A stretch of 64,000 nt of DNA, from the NCBI GenBank assembly GCA_947575805.1, contig CANPOY010000001.1, forward strand, positions 91,141-155,140, in the 5' to 3' direction. Position numbers and translations under genes: made by a program. This document shows positions 18,762 to 26,914 of this stretch, one piece after another. The notes under the pieces are model-generated. The model did not search any database and had not been told where the DNA came from. It saw nothing but the letters and a program-made list of their open reading frames with translations. This DNA is from an uncultured Lachnospiraceae bacterium. Lineage in GTDB: Bacteria > Bacillota > Clostridia > Lachnospirales > Lachnospiraceae. Each line of letters opens with the position of its first letter. Positions within the stretch are counted from its first letter, which is position 1.

Positions 18762-19797
18762 CGCCCACCTCCAGCTGCTCTTTCACATAATCCGTAGTCA
18801 AAAGTTTCTTCACCGTTGCTTCCACATCAAGCCGTACCGTATTATGGCTTGTATATGCCTCATCGGCTTGTGTCTGAACCTGTCCTTTTATGAAATACTT
18901 ATCATAATTCAAATCACGGTTGTCAGACGAAACTCTGAAATACTGCCCCATATCCTCCGCCCGTAACCGTTCTTCCATTGTCAGTAAGGTCTCATACAGT
19001 TTCTCCCCATGGCGCGTACCGATAACCCTCGTCCCCGTGTCACCGAATAACTGCTGAACTGCCTTTGCCAGGTCTCCTATCGTACAGGCATCTGCCTTTT
19101 GTACGAATAAATCTCCCGGTCTGCCATGTTCAAAAGCAAACCCGACAAGATCAACCGCCTCGTCCAGGTTCATCAGAAACCTGGTCATATCAGGATTCGT
19201 AACCGTTATAGGATCTCCGGCACGAATCTGGTCAACAAACAATGGGATAACCGAACCGCGGGAACACATTACATTCCCATAGCGCGTACAGCATATAACC
19301 GTGTCGCCACGCTCAGCCGCCACACGGGCATTCGCCGTTATAACATGCTCCATCATCGCTTTGCTGATGCCCATGGCGTTAATCGGATATGCCGCCTTGT
19401 CAGTGCTGAGGCACACAACCCTTTTCACCCCGGCTTCGATAGCGGCATGCAGCATATTATCTGTTCCTTCAATATTCGTCTTAACAGCCTGCATTGGAAA
19501 AAACTCGCAGCTCGGGACCTGCTTTAAGGCGGCGGCGTGAAAGATATAATCAACTCCGGGCATAACATCTGCTATTGACCTCGGATCACGCACATCACCA
19601 ATGTAAAATTTGACTTTGGCGGCATAATCAGGATACCTGGCCTGCAGCTCATGCCTCATATCGTCCTGCTTTTTTTCGTCACGGCTGAAAATGCGGATCT
19701 GTGCTATATCTGTTGTCAGAAAGTGTTTCAGCACCGTATTTCCAAAGGATCCCGTTCCTCCCGTTATTAATAATGTTGCACCATTAAGACTTGACAT
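18736..19797 (-). CDS. UDP-GlcNAc 4,6-dehydratase/5-epimerase (FnlA/CapE/WbvB-like)
   Basis: A 353-residue extended SDR. The N-terminal LLITGGTGSFGNTVLKHFL binds NAD(P), and the block AALKQVPSCEFFPMQAVKTN is typical of the FlaA1/CapD branch. Where classical SDRs have Tyr-x3-Lys, this one has MGISK, a Met-x3-Lys. That replacement is characteristic of CapE/PglF relatives and supports the dehydratase/epimerase role. It makes a UDP-4-keto-6-deoxy-L-hexosamine that the next two genes reduce and epimerise. It overlaps the glycosyltransferase upstream by 14 bp. Confidence 0.9.
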   Translation of the reverse strand: MSSLNGATLLITGGTGSFGNTVLKHFLTTDIAQIRIFSRDEKKQDDMRHELQARYPDYAAKVKFYIGDVRDPRSIADVMPGVDYIFHAAALKQVPSCEFFPMQAVKTNIEGTDNMLHAAIEAGVKRVVCLSTDKAAYPINAMGISKAMMEHVITANARVAAERGDTVICCTRYGNVMCSRGSVIPLFVDQIRAGDPITVTNPDMTRFLMNLDEAVDLVGFAFEHGRPGDLFVQKADACTIGDLAKAVQQLFGDTGTRVIGTRHGEKLYETLLTMEERLRAEDMGQYFRVSSDNRDLNYDKYFIKGQVQTQADEAYTSHNTVRLDVEATVKKLLTTDYVKEQLEVGGEIPGFRL

Positions 19798-21010
19798 TTA
19801 AATTCTCCTTTATGAAAATTTCGTCCAACCGATTCAAAAGTTTTTCTTTATTAAAATGTTCCTTGGAATAGGACAGGGCATTATGTCCTAGTCTCTCACA
19901 CTCACTCTTTGGCATTAGAGACAACGTTTTTATATTTTCCACCAGGCCGTCAACATCTTCGGCAGCACTGGCCAGGCCTGCCTGTGCGTTCTTTATTATT
20001 TCCTGGACTTCTCCATCAGCCGAAACCAATATTGGCCTCCCGCAAGCCAGACAGGATTGTGTCTTTGCCGGGATAGTTATAGAAAACACTTCACTCTTCG
20101 ACAGCGTTATCAATAAAGCATCCGCTGCCGCCAAATAAGGGGGAATCTGTTCGGCAGGTTTTCTGTCAATAAAATTAAAATATTCCTTTACTTTGCGATC
20201 CTTAATTTCTTCTTCCAGTTTCTCCTTATATCTTCCGTCGCCAATGATATTGAACCTGACTAATATGTTTGCTGACTTCAGCTTCTCTGCAGCCTTCGGC
20301 AGAATACCCAGCCCTTGCGCATACCCGATATTACCGGCAAAAACCAGATTAAAAACCCCGTCAGCCGGTATCTCAGAAATGCTTATTCTTTCCGTAGGAT
20401 GGTAAAATTCCTCAGCATATTGAGGCCAGAATTCAATTCTCTCCGGCGGTATATTGCGCTTTTTTATGGGAGATATGAAGCTGTTTGAGCATGTGAGAAT
20501 TTTTGATGATCTTTTATAAATGTAATCAACCATCTTCTGGATTGCCCCAAGGAATAATTTATTATGAATCCCTGTAATAATCTCAACATTTTCAGGCCAT
20601 AAATCTGTCACGTACAAAATATGCGGTATCTTGTTTTTTCTGGCAAACCATACACCGACCAGTGCCTGAGTCATAGGTGAAACTTCAAAAGTAAATACGA
20701 AATCGGTTGTAAGATCCGTTTTCTTAACCCATTTTCTCCCCGCATAAACGAATGAAAGGTAATTCCTGATCAGTCCGATCGAGCCTTTTTTCCGCGGTTC
20801 AATTGGTAATCGTATTATCTCCATCCCGTTCCACTTCTCATGTCTTCTTTCTGTTTTACTATATCCTTCATAGTACTCGCCCTGCGGATAATTAGGAATT
20901 CCTGTTAATACCGTTACCTTGTATCCCCTTTTTACCCATTCGGAAGCTATATCATTTATGCGGAAATTTTCAGGATGGAAGTATTGCGATACAACGAGTA
21001 TATGTTTCAT
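19784..21010 (-). CDS. WbuB-like GT4 glycosyltransferase (probable L-FucNAc/L-QuiNAc transferase)
   Basis: A 408-residue GT-B enzyme. It starts with HILVVSQYFHPENFRINDIA, the signature of the WbuB/Cap5L subfamily, and has LYVTDLWPENV, FNLVFAGNIGYAQGLGILPK and ITIPAKTQSCLACGRPILVS. WbuB transfers L-FucNAc in E. coli O26 and related loci and is usually linked to fnlABC, as here. The coupling with the following FnlA-like gene (14 bp overlap) supports a donor from that pathway. It probably adds the second sugar of the repeat unit. Confidence 0.86.
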   Translation of the reverse strand: MKHILVVSQYFHPENFRINDIASEWVKRGYKVTVLTGIPNYPQGEYYEGYSKTERRHEKWNGMEIIRLPIEPRKKGSIGLIRNYLSFVYAGRKWVKKTDLTTDFVFTFEVSPMTQALVGVWFARKNKIPHILYVTDLWPENVEIITGIHNKLFLGAIQKMVDYIYKRSSKILTCSNSFISPIKKRNIPPERIEFWPQYAEEFYHPTERISISEIPADGVFNLVFAGNIGYAQGLGILPKAAEKLKSANILVRFNIIGDGRYKEKLEEEIKDRKVKEYFNFIDRKPAEQIPPYLAAADALLITLSKSEVFSITIPAKTQSCLACGRPILVSADGEVQEIIKNAQAGLASAAEDVDGLVENIKTLSLMPKSECERLGHNALSYSKEHFNKEKLLNRLDEIFIKENLNVKS

Positions 21011-21016
21011 TTATGT

Positions 21017-22012
21017 TTACCCTTCCGTCCTTTTTATACTTTCTTTTAAGTCAATGATCTGATACTGAAAATCATATATTGACATCGACGGGTCATAGGT
21101 CATATTTCCAAACGCCTTATCAGCCAGGCTGCTTATTTTGCCGGGAATATGAGACGCAAGACCAACTGCCCAATTGAATCCCCTGCTTACCGATATTCTA
21201 TGTCCGCCGACCTCGGCGATCATTTGAACAACTTTACTCGTCCTGCTGTATTCAGCGTTCTGTGGCCAGTACACACCGCCGGCATTCCTTATCATCACCT
21301 GACACAGAAATTCACATAGGTTTTCAATATACAGCATTGATCTTTCGTTATTTACATCCGGAAATATCGGAAGCTTCCTGGCCATCTTTGCCAGGGCAGG
21401 ATAATTGCCTTTACTTCCTTTCCCATATATCATCGGTGGTCTGAGAACGGTGACAGTAAACTTATCATCAATAAGCTCTCTTACCCCTTTATCTGCCTGC
21501 CACTTTGAGTCACCATAGAAATTAGCAGGAGACGGTTCCGTATCTTTCGTTATTCTTTTCTTCTTCCCATAAGGGGCAGAATCCCCGTATACAATAATAG
21601 AGGACATAAAGACAAACTGTTTTACGCCCTCTGATTTTGCCTTCTTTGCCGTCTCAATCGCCAGATGCGTATTCACTGCGTAGTATTTCTTCTTTGTCGC
21701 TTCATCCACATTCCCTATATCCGCATGGGCGATGCCCGCCACATGGAATACGACATCATAAGCAGAAAAATCCTTTTTCCGCCAGTTTGGATACTGCATA
21801 TCCACGGTATCCACTGTAAAATCCGCCGGATAGTGCTCCCTCGCATAGGCTTCAAAGGATTCCCCGATATAGGAGCCGGCACCGGTAATCAGCACCCGCT
21901 TTTCGTTTTTTTCACTGATGTCCTTGTGGAAATGCTCTAAATGCCTGTTATCTTCAAATCCGACGTCACCGCTGATTTTTCTCATTTCCGCTCCTGCTGC
22001 TTTCTCTGTCAT
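21017..22012 (-). CDS. NAD-dependent epimerase/dehydratase (4-keto reductase or epimerase)
   Basis: An extended SDR of about 331 residues. ATG at 22012 overlaps the stop of the phosphoglycosyl transferase as ATGA, so translational coupling sets the start; upstream codons in the same frame lie inside the previous gene. Motifs are VLITGAGSYIGESFEAYA, FHVAGIAHADIG, MSSIIVYGD, and the catalytic pair in YGDSKWQAD. Similar proteins beside PglC-like transferases act on UDP-GlcNAc- or UDP-4-keto-6-deoxy-type sugars (WbpV, WcfG). A role in making or finishing the first sugar of the repeat unit is likely, but the exact reaction is unknown. Confidence 0.82.
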   Translation of the reverse strand: MTEKAAGAEMRKISGDVGFEDNRHLEHFHKDISEKNEKRVLITGAGSYIGESFEAYAREHYPADFTVDTVDMQYPNWRKKDFSAYDVVFHVAGIAHADIGNVDEATKKKYYAVNTHLAIETAKKAKSEGVKQFVFMSSIIVYGDSAPYGKKKRITKDTEPSPANFYGDSKWQADKGVRELIDDKFTVTVLRPPMIYGKGSKGNYPALAKMARKLPIFPDVNNERSMLYIENLCEFLCQVMIRNAGGVYWPQNAEYSRTSKVVQMIAEVGGHRISVSRGFNWAVGLASHIPGKISSLADKAFGNMTYDPSMSIYDFQYQIIDLKESIKRTEG

Positions 22013-22653
22013 ACCATTCCTGTCTTGTCTGATTTTTCCCTGACCAGGCTCTTCCCCCGGTACTTTTCTTCCCCTCTCAGGACAACCCCTACAGTCCGCA
22101 TCAGAATCCTGATGTCCAGCCACAAACTGAAATGCTCCACATAATAAACATCCAGCCGGTAGCGCTCCTGCAGGGAAAGATATATGTTCCCGCTTACCTG
22201 GGCCAGCCCGGTCATTCCCGGAAGCATGTCCAGCCTCCTCTTGATCACTTCGTCATAATCCGCCAGGGATTCCAGACGCTCCGGCCTTGGCCCCACCAGA
22301 CTCATCTCCCCTTTCAGGACATTGAGGATCTGGGGCAGCTCGTCCAGCTTGCTCCTGCGCAGGAAGCGGCCCACCGGGGTAATCCGGGCATCATCCTTGG
22401 CCACCTCCTGCCCCTTCACCATTTTCTCCGAACCCGGCCGCATGGTCCTGAACTTATAAATGCAGAAGGTGCGCCCCCGGTAGCCCGGGCGTTTCTGCAT
22501 AAAAAAAACAGGCCCGGGGGATGTGGCCTTAATGGATACTGCTGTCACCAGAAACAGGGGGATACACGGTATTAAGATAACCATCGACACCATAATGTCA
22601 AAAAAGCGCTTTACACAACGCTGAAATCTTTTATTCTCCAACCTGCCCTCCAT
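22009..22653 (-). CDS. Initiating polyprenyl-phosphate phosphoglycosyl transferase (PglC/WcaJ-type)
   Basis: A small monotopic phosphoglycosyl transferase of about 214 residues. A re-entrant membrane helix at the N-terminus ([20 protein letters not shown]) is followed by [24 protein letters not shown], the catalytic DE in [17 protein letters not shown], and SLVGPRPE. It moves a sugar 1-phosphate from UDP-sugar to undecaprenyl phosphate on the inner face and so starts assembly. ATG at 22653 is used; an in-frame TTG at 22677 is possible. Neither has a clear ribosome-binding site, and a small CGCAGC-GAA-GCTGCG hairpin lies just before the ATG. Confidence 0.9.
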   Translation of the reverse strand: MEGRLENKRFQRCVKRFFDIMVSMVILIPCIPLFLVTAVSIKATSPGPVFFMQKRPGYRGRTFCIYKFRTMRPGSEKMVKGQEVAKDDARITPVGRFLRRSKLDELPQILNVLKGEMSLVGPRPERLESLADYDEVIKRRLDMLPGMTGLAQVSGNIYLSLQERYRLDVYYVEHFSLWLDIRILMRTVGVVLRGEEKYRGKSLVREKSDKTGMV

Positions 22654-22694
22654 GCCGCAGCTTCGCTGCGACTTCAAATAGGAACAAAAATAGA

Positions 22695-22728
22695 AATGAA
22701 GAATGCCGCATTTCAGGCATTCTTCATT
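22695..22728 (-). terminator. Intrinsic-terminator-like hairpin inside the polysaccharide operon
   Basis: Perfect 13-bp stem (22695-22707 pairing with 22716-22728) with an 8-base loop. On the minus strand it is followed by TCTATTTTTG. It lies just after the stop codon of the formyltransferase gene and before the initiating transferase. Left unmodified, RNA polymerase should often stop here, leaving most of the operon unexpressed. The antiterminator paralogues at the operon head give an obvious way past it. Confidence 0.7.
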
Positions 22729-22735
22729 GTGTAAC

Positions 22736-23596
22736 TTAGAAATTCTTAGTCAGCGCACTTTGCCGGTTTAGATTTTCCTGACAAACTTCATACTCCAGGG
22801 GCAGCAGATAACCGTCCGCCAGCCTAATACCCCCTTCTGCAGGTTCCCTGCTGACATCCGCTTTCCAGATGATCATTTTCTCCCCGCCCCGGTCATAAAA
22901 CGCTCCCGGGTAGGGGCGGGTCACTGCCCTCACCAGGCGCTCCGCTTCCTCCATCGTCATTTCCGGCCTGATTTCACCGTCCTCCGGCTTCCTCCCCGGC
23001 CATTCCGTGGCGGCAGCATGATCCTGTTTCCGCAGCCGCACCGTATTGTTTACAATCGGCTCCCAGTATTTGCGGATCAGCTCGATGTGGGCGCCGTTTA
23101 CCTTTTCATACAGTTCTCCGGCGGTAATCCGGGAGTCCAGTTCTATTTCTTCCTGGCCGATGATGTCGCCGGTATCCACTCCGTTGTCCAGCTTGAACAT
23201 GGTAACGCCGGTTTTCTTTAAACCCTTTAAGATTGCCCAGGGGATTGCCGCCCGGCCCCGGCCCTCCGGCAGCAGGGTGGGGTGCATCCCGATGCAGCCG
23301 TACTTCGGGCTGCTTAAAACCTTTTCCCCCGCAATCTGCGACCAGCCGATAATGAACAGCCAGTCAATTTCATATTCCCTGACGGCATCCAGAACCGCCT
23401 GATCATTGATATGGTTTGTTTTCAGCAGCGGCACGTGATGCCTGTCCGCAAGGTCGTCCAGGTAGATCCGGCCTGATTTGCTTTTTGCCTTTCCATCCGG
23501 CAGGGTAATCATCAGGTCTATCCGGCCGCCGATTTCATAGATTGCTTCTATGCAGCTCTTTCCCAGCTGGACACAGGTGGTAAACGCTATTTTCAT
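22736..23596 (-). CDS. Sugar N-formyltransferase-like protein (operon-proximal)
   Basis: About 286 residues of formyltransferase fold. ATG at 23596 is chosen because GGGAGG lies 6-7 bases before it and the protein then starts with the beta strand KIAFTTCVQLGKSCIEAI. The active-site residues fall in IGMHPTLLPEGRGRAAIPWA (His) and LDNGVDTGDIIGQ (Asp); Met stands where Asn usually precedes the His, so activity is not certain. A C-terminal extension (about 210-286) follows. It sits after a PIG-L deacetylase, suggesting deacetylation of an N-acetyl sugar and re-acylation with formyl. That two-step scheme is inference. Confidence 0.75.
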   Translation of the reverse strand: MKIAFTTCVQLGKSCIEAIYEIGGRIDLMITLPDGKAKSKSGRIYLDDLADRHHVPLLKTNHINDQAVLDAVREYEIDWLFIIGWSQIAGEKVLSSPKYGCIGMHPTLLPEGRGRAAIPWAILKGLKKTGVTMFKLDNGVDTGDIIGQEEIELDSRITAGELYEKVNGAHIELIRKYWEPIVNNTVRLRKQDHAAATEWPGRKPEDGEIRPEMTMEEAERLVRAVTRPYPGAFYDRGGEKMIIWKADVSREPAEGGIRLADGYLLPLEYEVCQENLNRQSALTKNF

Positions 23597-23615
23597 TGAT
23601 TTCCTCCCATATTTT

Positions 23616-24302
23616 CTAAATGGCCGAAACACGCCTGATGGCTGTCTGGAAGGCTTCGGCATATCTGCACCCGGACTGTCCCCCCCTATGGGCCGCCAAC
23701 CCCAGGATCCCTTCCCTGCTCCGGGGATGGGGATATGCCCTCATGACATTCCGATACTGTGAAAGTGCTTCTATTTTCTTTTCCACGCCTTCCTCGCCCA
23801 CCTCGATAAAAGTATCGGGCCGGAAAGCATTCATGGCTGTATTCAGGGACCATTCCGTCGCAGAGGGTACTTCCATAAACAGCAGTTCCTTCAGCGGGGT
23901 GCAGTTGTCCGTCCGCTGGAAGAGGCGCGCTGCCTCCTGGCATGCCAGGGAGGTATGCAGGTGGTCATTGTTCAAATCTTCCGGGTGGTGGGTAATAATG
24001 ACATCTGCCCGGGTGTCACGTATTGCCTTCTCGATAAACTGAACCAGCTCCAAATGGGGCACCGTATTAAGCATGATATTGGGGAAATCCCCTGTAACCA
24101 CCTGTTTTACCCCCAGCATCCTCAGGCTGGCCTCCATGTCATCCTGCAGTTCCTGGTCGCCCGGGCGGTTTGCCCTTGCCATGGCCTGCGCCGACAGAAT
24201 ACACACATTGACTTCTTTTCCCGATTGCGATAACCTGTATATCGTTGCCCCGGCGCCTAATACTTCATCATCCGGATGTGCTGCAACAATTAAGTATGAC
24301 AT
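23616..24302 (-). CDS. PIG-L (LmbE-like) family N-deacetylase
   Basis: About 228 residues. ATG at 24302 follows GGAGAAAGGTGA closely, so this start is preferred over the ATG 12 codons upstream. The zinc-binding motif AAHPDDE sits near the N-terminus, and HHPEDLNNDH supplies the second histidine set. PIG-L proteins remove acetyl from N-acetylglucosamine-type sugars. Between a DegT-like protein and a formyltransferase it probably prepares a free amino group for formylation. It appears cytoplasmic, with no signal peptide. Confidence 0.85.
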   Translation of the reverse strand: MSYLIVAAHPDDEVLGAGATIYRLSQSGKEVNVCILSAQAMARANRPGDQELQDDMEASLRMLGVKQVVTGDFPNIMLNTVPHLELVQFIEKAIRDTRADVIITHHPEDLNNDHLHTSLACQEAARLFQRTDNCTPLKELLFMEVPSATEWSLNTAMNAFRPDTFIEVGEEGVEKKIEALSQYRNVMRAYPHPRSREGILGLAAHRGGQSGCRYAEAFQTAIRRVSAI

Positions 24303-24334
24303 ATATTCACCTTTCTCCTTATAAAGGGCCTGCT

Positions 24335-25873
24335 TCACATATCCGCCTTGCTATAGCAGTGCAGGATCACCTCCAGCACCTTATCCTGCTCTTCCTTCAG
24401 CATTCCTGCATCACAGGGCAGGCAAAGCCCGCTCTCAAAGTATTCCTTTGCCCTGTGGCATCTCAGCCGGTAATCCTCCTCATAAAAATGCCTGTAACTC
24501 CACCTGCTGCCGTCCAGAGTAAACGCCTCGCAGTTCCTGAAAAGAGGCTGCAGGCTCAGGGGCTTATAAAGGGGACCGTATTTCCAGGGAATGTTGCCTC
24601 GCCGCGGAGTATCGCTGCTCCATGGAGTGTTAACCCTCCATGAGCCACGGCCCAAACCGCAGCCTGCATCCCCATAAAATGCAGCCAGGGCTTCTAGAAT
24701 TTCCATCGGCGCCGCAGTCCCGTGCTGTCCCGCATAGGTATAATCCCTCTCGCCTCTGGTCTCCCGGAACCCGATACTGCTCTCCACTGTCATGCAGCTC
24801 CTCCAGTAGTTGGGTCTCGTCCCTTCCCCTATCGGCATCACTGCCGCAAGATCACCCTCCAGCTTATCAGCATACCTTTCATAGACAGCTCTCTTCTTTT
24901 CTATTATTTCATCCAGATGCCTGAGCTGGCCTCTGACTGCCGCCGCTGCCAGGTCGCCTATCCGATAGCTGCATCCCAGCTCCTCGTGCTGATCCCAGGG
25001 CGCCGCCGTCCTGGCACCGCCTGCCCAGTAAAATGCCTTCTCCGCGCTGTACCTGTCATCCGTTAAGAGCATCCCGCCCGCTCCTCCGGTAAGGATCCTT
25101 CCCGGGCCGAAATCAAGAACAGCATAGTCCCCAAAGCATCCCGCTTTGCGCCAGAGGATTTCTGCCGGGCCTGATTCCTGCCGGCCATTCCCCGTCCCGT
25201 TCCTTTCCGGCCCTGTTTGCACCTCTGCTCCAAGGCTCTCCGCGCAGTCCTCAATCAGCAGCGCTCCATGTTCCTGGCAGATTCTCCGAATTTCTATAAC
25301 CTGCCCCGGGCATCCGTAGGCATGATTCATGATGACAATCCCCGCTTCCGGATATTTGCGGAAGGCAAGCTCCAGCGCCTCCGGATCCATGGACCAGTCC
25401 GTTTCTCCACAGTCAATAAATACTGGCTCCCCGCCTTCATAAACCACCGGGACGACGGACTCCAGGGCAGCAAAATCAGGACAGAACACACGCTTCCCAT
25501 ACAGTGCCCCGCCCCTGCCAGGTCCTTCCGGTGTGCAAATACCGCTGGCGCTGCCGTAGAGCCTTTCCCCCGCAAGCCTTAAGGCCAGGTGCAATGCAGC
25601 CGTACCGGAGCTTAACGGCACTCCATACTCCCTGCCGATATACCGGGCGGCTTCCCTTCCCAGCTCCTCCCCCTGGCCCCCGTCAAGTCCCGCCTCAAGA
25701 GCCTCGTTTATGAAGTTTCTTTCTTCCTCATAGCTCCCGACGGCCGACTGTCTTGCTTCATTGCCGGGAATCTGATCCCTGTTAAAAATAGTATTGAACC
25801 TCCGCGTTCCCGGTCCCATTGTCATGGTATCTGTAATATACCTGCGCCCCATTATTAATGATAATTTCAACAT
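24335..25873 (-). CDS. DegT/DnrJ/EryC1-fold protein lacking the PLP lysine
   Basis: A 512-residue member of the sugar aminotransferase fold: EERNFINEALEAGLDGGQGE, PLSSGTAALHLALRLAG, an Asp-rich LLIEDCAESLGAEV that normally holds the pyridine-nitrogen Asp, and FGPGRILTGGAGGML. The last block should carry the Schiff-base lysine (usually ...NK-x-x-T-x-GGG...); here the base triplet is AGG, giving arginine. The protein is over 100 residues longer than normal, with Gly-rich and Arg/Pro-rich insertions at about 108-125 and 415-445. It may bind PLP differently, act as a dehydratase or be non-catalytic. No convincing ribosome-binding site marks the start; codons 1, 8, 17 or 19 are all possible. Confidence 0.8.
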   Translation of the reverse strand: MLKLSLIMGRRYITDTMTMGPGTRRFNTIFNRDQIPGNEARQSAVGSYEEERNFINEALEAGLDGGQGEELGREAARYIGREYGVPLSSGTAALHLALRLAGERLYGSASGICTPEGPGRGGALYGKRVFCPDFAALESVVPVVYEGGEPVFIDCGETDWSMDPEALELAFRKYPEAGIVIMNHAYGCPGQVIEIRRICQEHGALLIEDCAESLGAEVQTGPERNGTGNGRQESGPAEILWRKAGCFGDYAVLDFGPGRILTGGAGGMLLTDDRYSAEKAFYWAGGARTAAPWDQHEELGCSYRIGDLAAAAVRGQLRHLDEIIEKKRAVYERYADKLEGDLAAVMPIGEGTRPNYWRSCMTVESSIGFRETRGERDYTYAGQHGTAAPMEILEALAAFYGDAGCGLGRGSWRVNTPWSSDTPRRGNIPWKYGPLYKPLSLQPLFRNCEAFTLDGSRWSYRHFYEEDYRLRCHRAKEYFESGLCLPCDAGMLKEEQDKVLEVILHCYSKADM

Positions 25874-26100
25874 GCCTTCGGATTTCAGACCATAGCTCCG
25901 CCATCCATGGAATCGTTCCCGCTCATTCCGGACGGGAAGCCTGTCCCTTCAGGGCAGGCTTCGCCATCCATGGGTCGGTATCTTCCCACGGCTTCGTTCA
26001 GGACTATGGCAGGAATCAGGACCGGATCTCGCGCCATGGCAATCATCCGCCCGTCAGCCGTTTGTAAATCCTCTCCGCTATGTCATGCTTTAACCTCCAA
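25782..26100 (-). other. Coding-like fragments in shifted frames between antiterminator and DegT-like gene
   Basis: Three minus-strand frames look coding in turn. Just after the antiterminator stop, one frame reads DIAERIYKRLTG before a stop. A second (26046-25885) encodes 53 residues containing MARDPVLIPAIVLNEAVGRY. A third (25904-25782) encodes 40 residues beginning MAELWSEIRRHVEIIINNGA. The first lacks a normal start codon and the other two lack clear ribosome-binding sites. They could be one small gene broken by frameshifts, an N-terminal extension of the DegT-like gene lost by frameshift, or chance. I do not recognise the sequence. Confidence 0.35.
25936..25962. repeat. Imperfect palindrome with tetraloop
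   Basis: GAAGCCTG pairs with CAGGCTTC and CCC with GGG around a TTCA loop, with one bulged base. There is no T-run on either side, so it is not a standard terminator. A 12-base direct repeat, CGCCATCCATGG, occurs on its two sides (25899-25910 and 25962-25973), which could mark a small insertion or duplication. Confidence 0.6.
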
Positions 26101-26104
26101 ATAA

Positions 26105-26914
26105 TTACTTGCCCGACATCATCTTTCTGGCAATTCCTGCCGGATCGACCTCCGTCCCGTCTTCTAAGACAGCCGAGGCACCTTTATCTTTCGGATACCA
26201 GTGCCCCTTCCCCAGGAGTACAAGACCCGCTTTTGCCATGTGCCCGTTGACTTCCAGATCCAGGTACGCCTTCTTCTTGCGTCGGTCAACTCTTACGATT
26301 CGCTCCTCGTATCCCTTCAGCGGGCCTTCCATAACCACACACTTCCCGTTCTCACAGTACCCGTAGGACATCCGGATAACCCCTTCCCGGGGAACCTTCC
26401 CGATTTTCCGCTTTCCGGAGCTTTCTTGCCGAGATCCTGCAGGAAGTTCCTCTTCGACAAAATCACTTCCCGCCGTTTCTTGCCCCGGCTCGTCCTCATA
26501 TCTGAAATTCAGCATGAAATCAAGGAACTCCGCTTCCTCTTCGCTTAAGTCAATCAGCAGGGTGTCATCCATGTCTCCGGGCACCCCGCCGGCATTTTTC
26601 TGCTCCGCCAGCTTCAGTTCCTTCATAAAGGACAGTATATCCCGTCTCCGCCTCACGATCAGGTCATGGAGCTCCGCCCGTCCCATATCCGATCGGATAA
26701 ACACATAGCCAGGGAACAGCGGCCTGATCACCGTGTTGACGGTATCGTTCCACCACAGCTCCACGCAGGGGTAAAATACTGTCCCCCGTCCCTCCGGCAG
26801 GGACTTACGAATCACCTCGTACACTTCCCACTGCTTTAACACCTGTGTATACAGGACGCAATAGCGATATTCCTTTTTTATGGCTGCCCGGCCATGATCC
26901 TCCCGGTTATTCAT
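26105..26914 (-). CDS. NusG-family specialised antiterminator (LoaP-like), second copy
   Basis: About 269 residues. ATG at 26914 overlaps the end of the first copy by 8 bp. The NGN domain (about residues 15-120) includes YRYCVLYTQVLKQWEVYEVI and RPLFPGYVFIRSDM. A long acidic linker follows, then a KOW domain near residues 185-240 (GKCVVMEGPLKGYEERIVRV). NusG paralogues of this sort (LoaP, UpxY, RfaH) travel with RNA polymerase and keep it going through long polysaccharide or antibiotic operons. The first NGN block is only distantly like that of the first copy, so this is an old duplication or two separate acquisitions. Confidence 0.85.
   Translation of the reverse strand: MNNREDHGRAAIKKEYRYCVLYTQVLKQWEVYEVIRKSLPEGRGTVFYPCVELWWNDTVNTVIRPLFPGYVFIRSDMGRAELHDLIVRRRRDILSFMKELKLAEQKNAGGVPGDMDDTLLIDLSEEEAEFLDFMLNFRYEDEPGQETAGSDFVEEELPAGSRQESSGKRKIGKVPREGVIRMSYGYCENGKCVVMEGPLKGYEERIVRVDRRKKKAYLDLEVNGHMAKAGLVLLGKGHWYPKDKGASAVLEDGTEVDPAGIARKMMSGK

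Noticed and set aside
22013..22123. N-terminal extension of the SDR gene
   Set aside because: These codons overlap the end of the phosphoglycosyl transferase; the ATGA overlap at 22009-22012 gives a better start.
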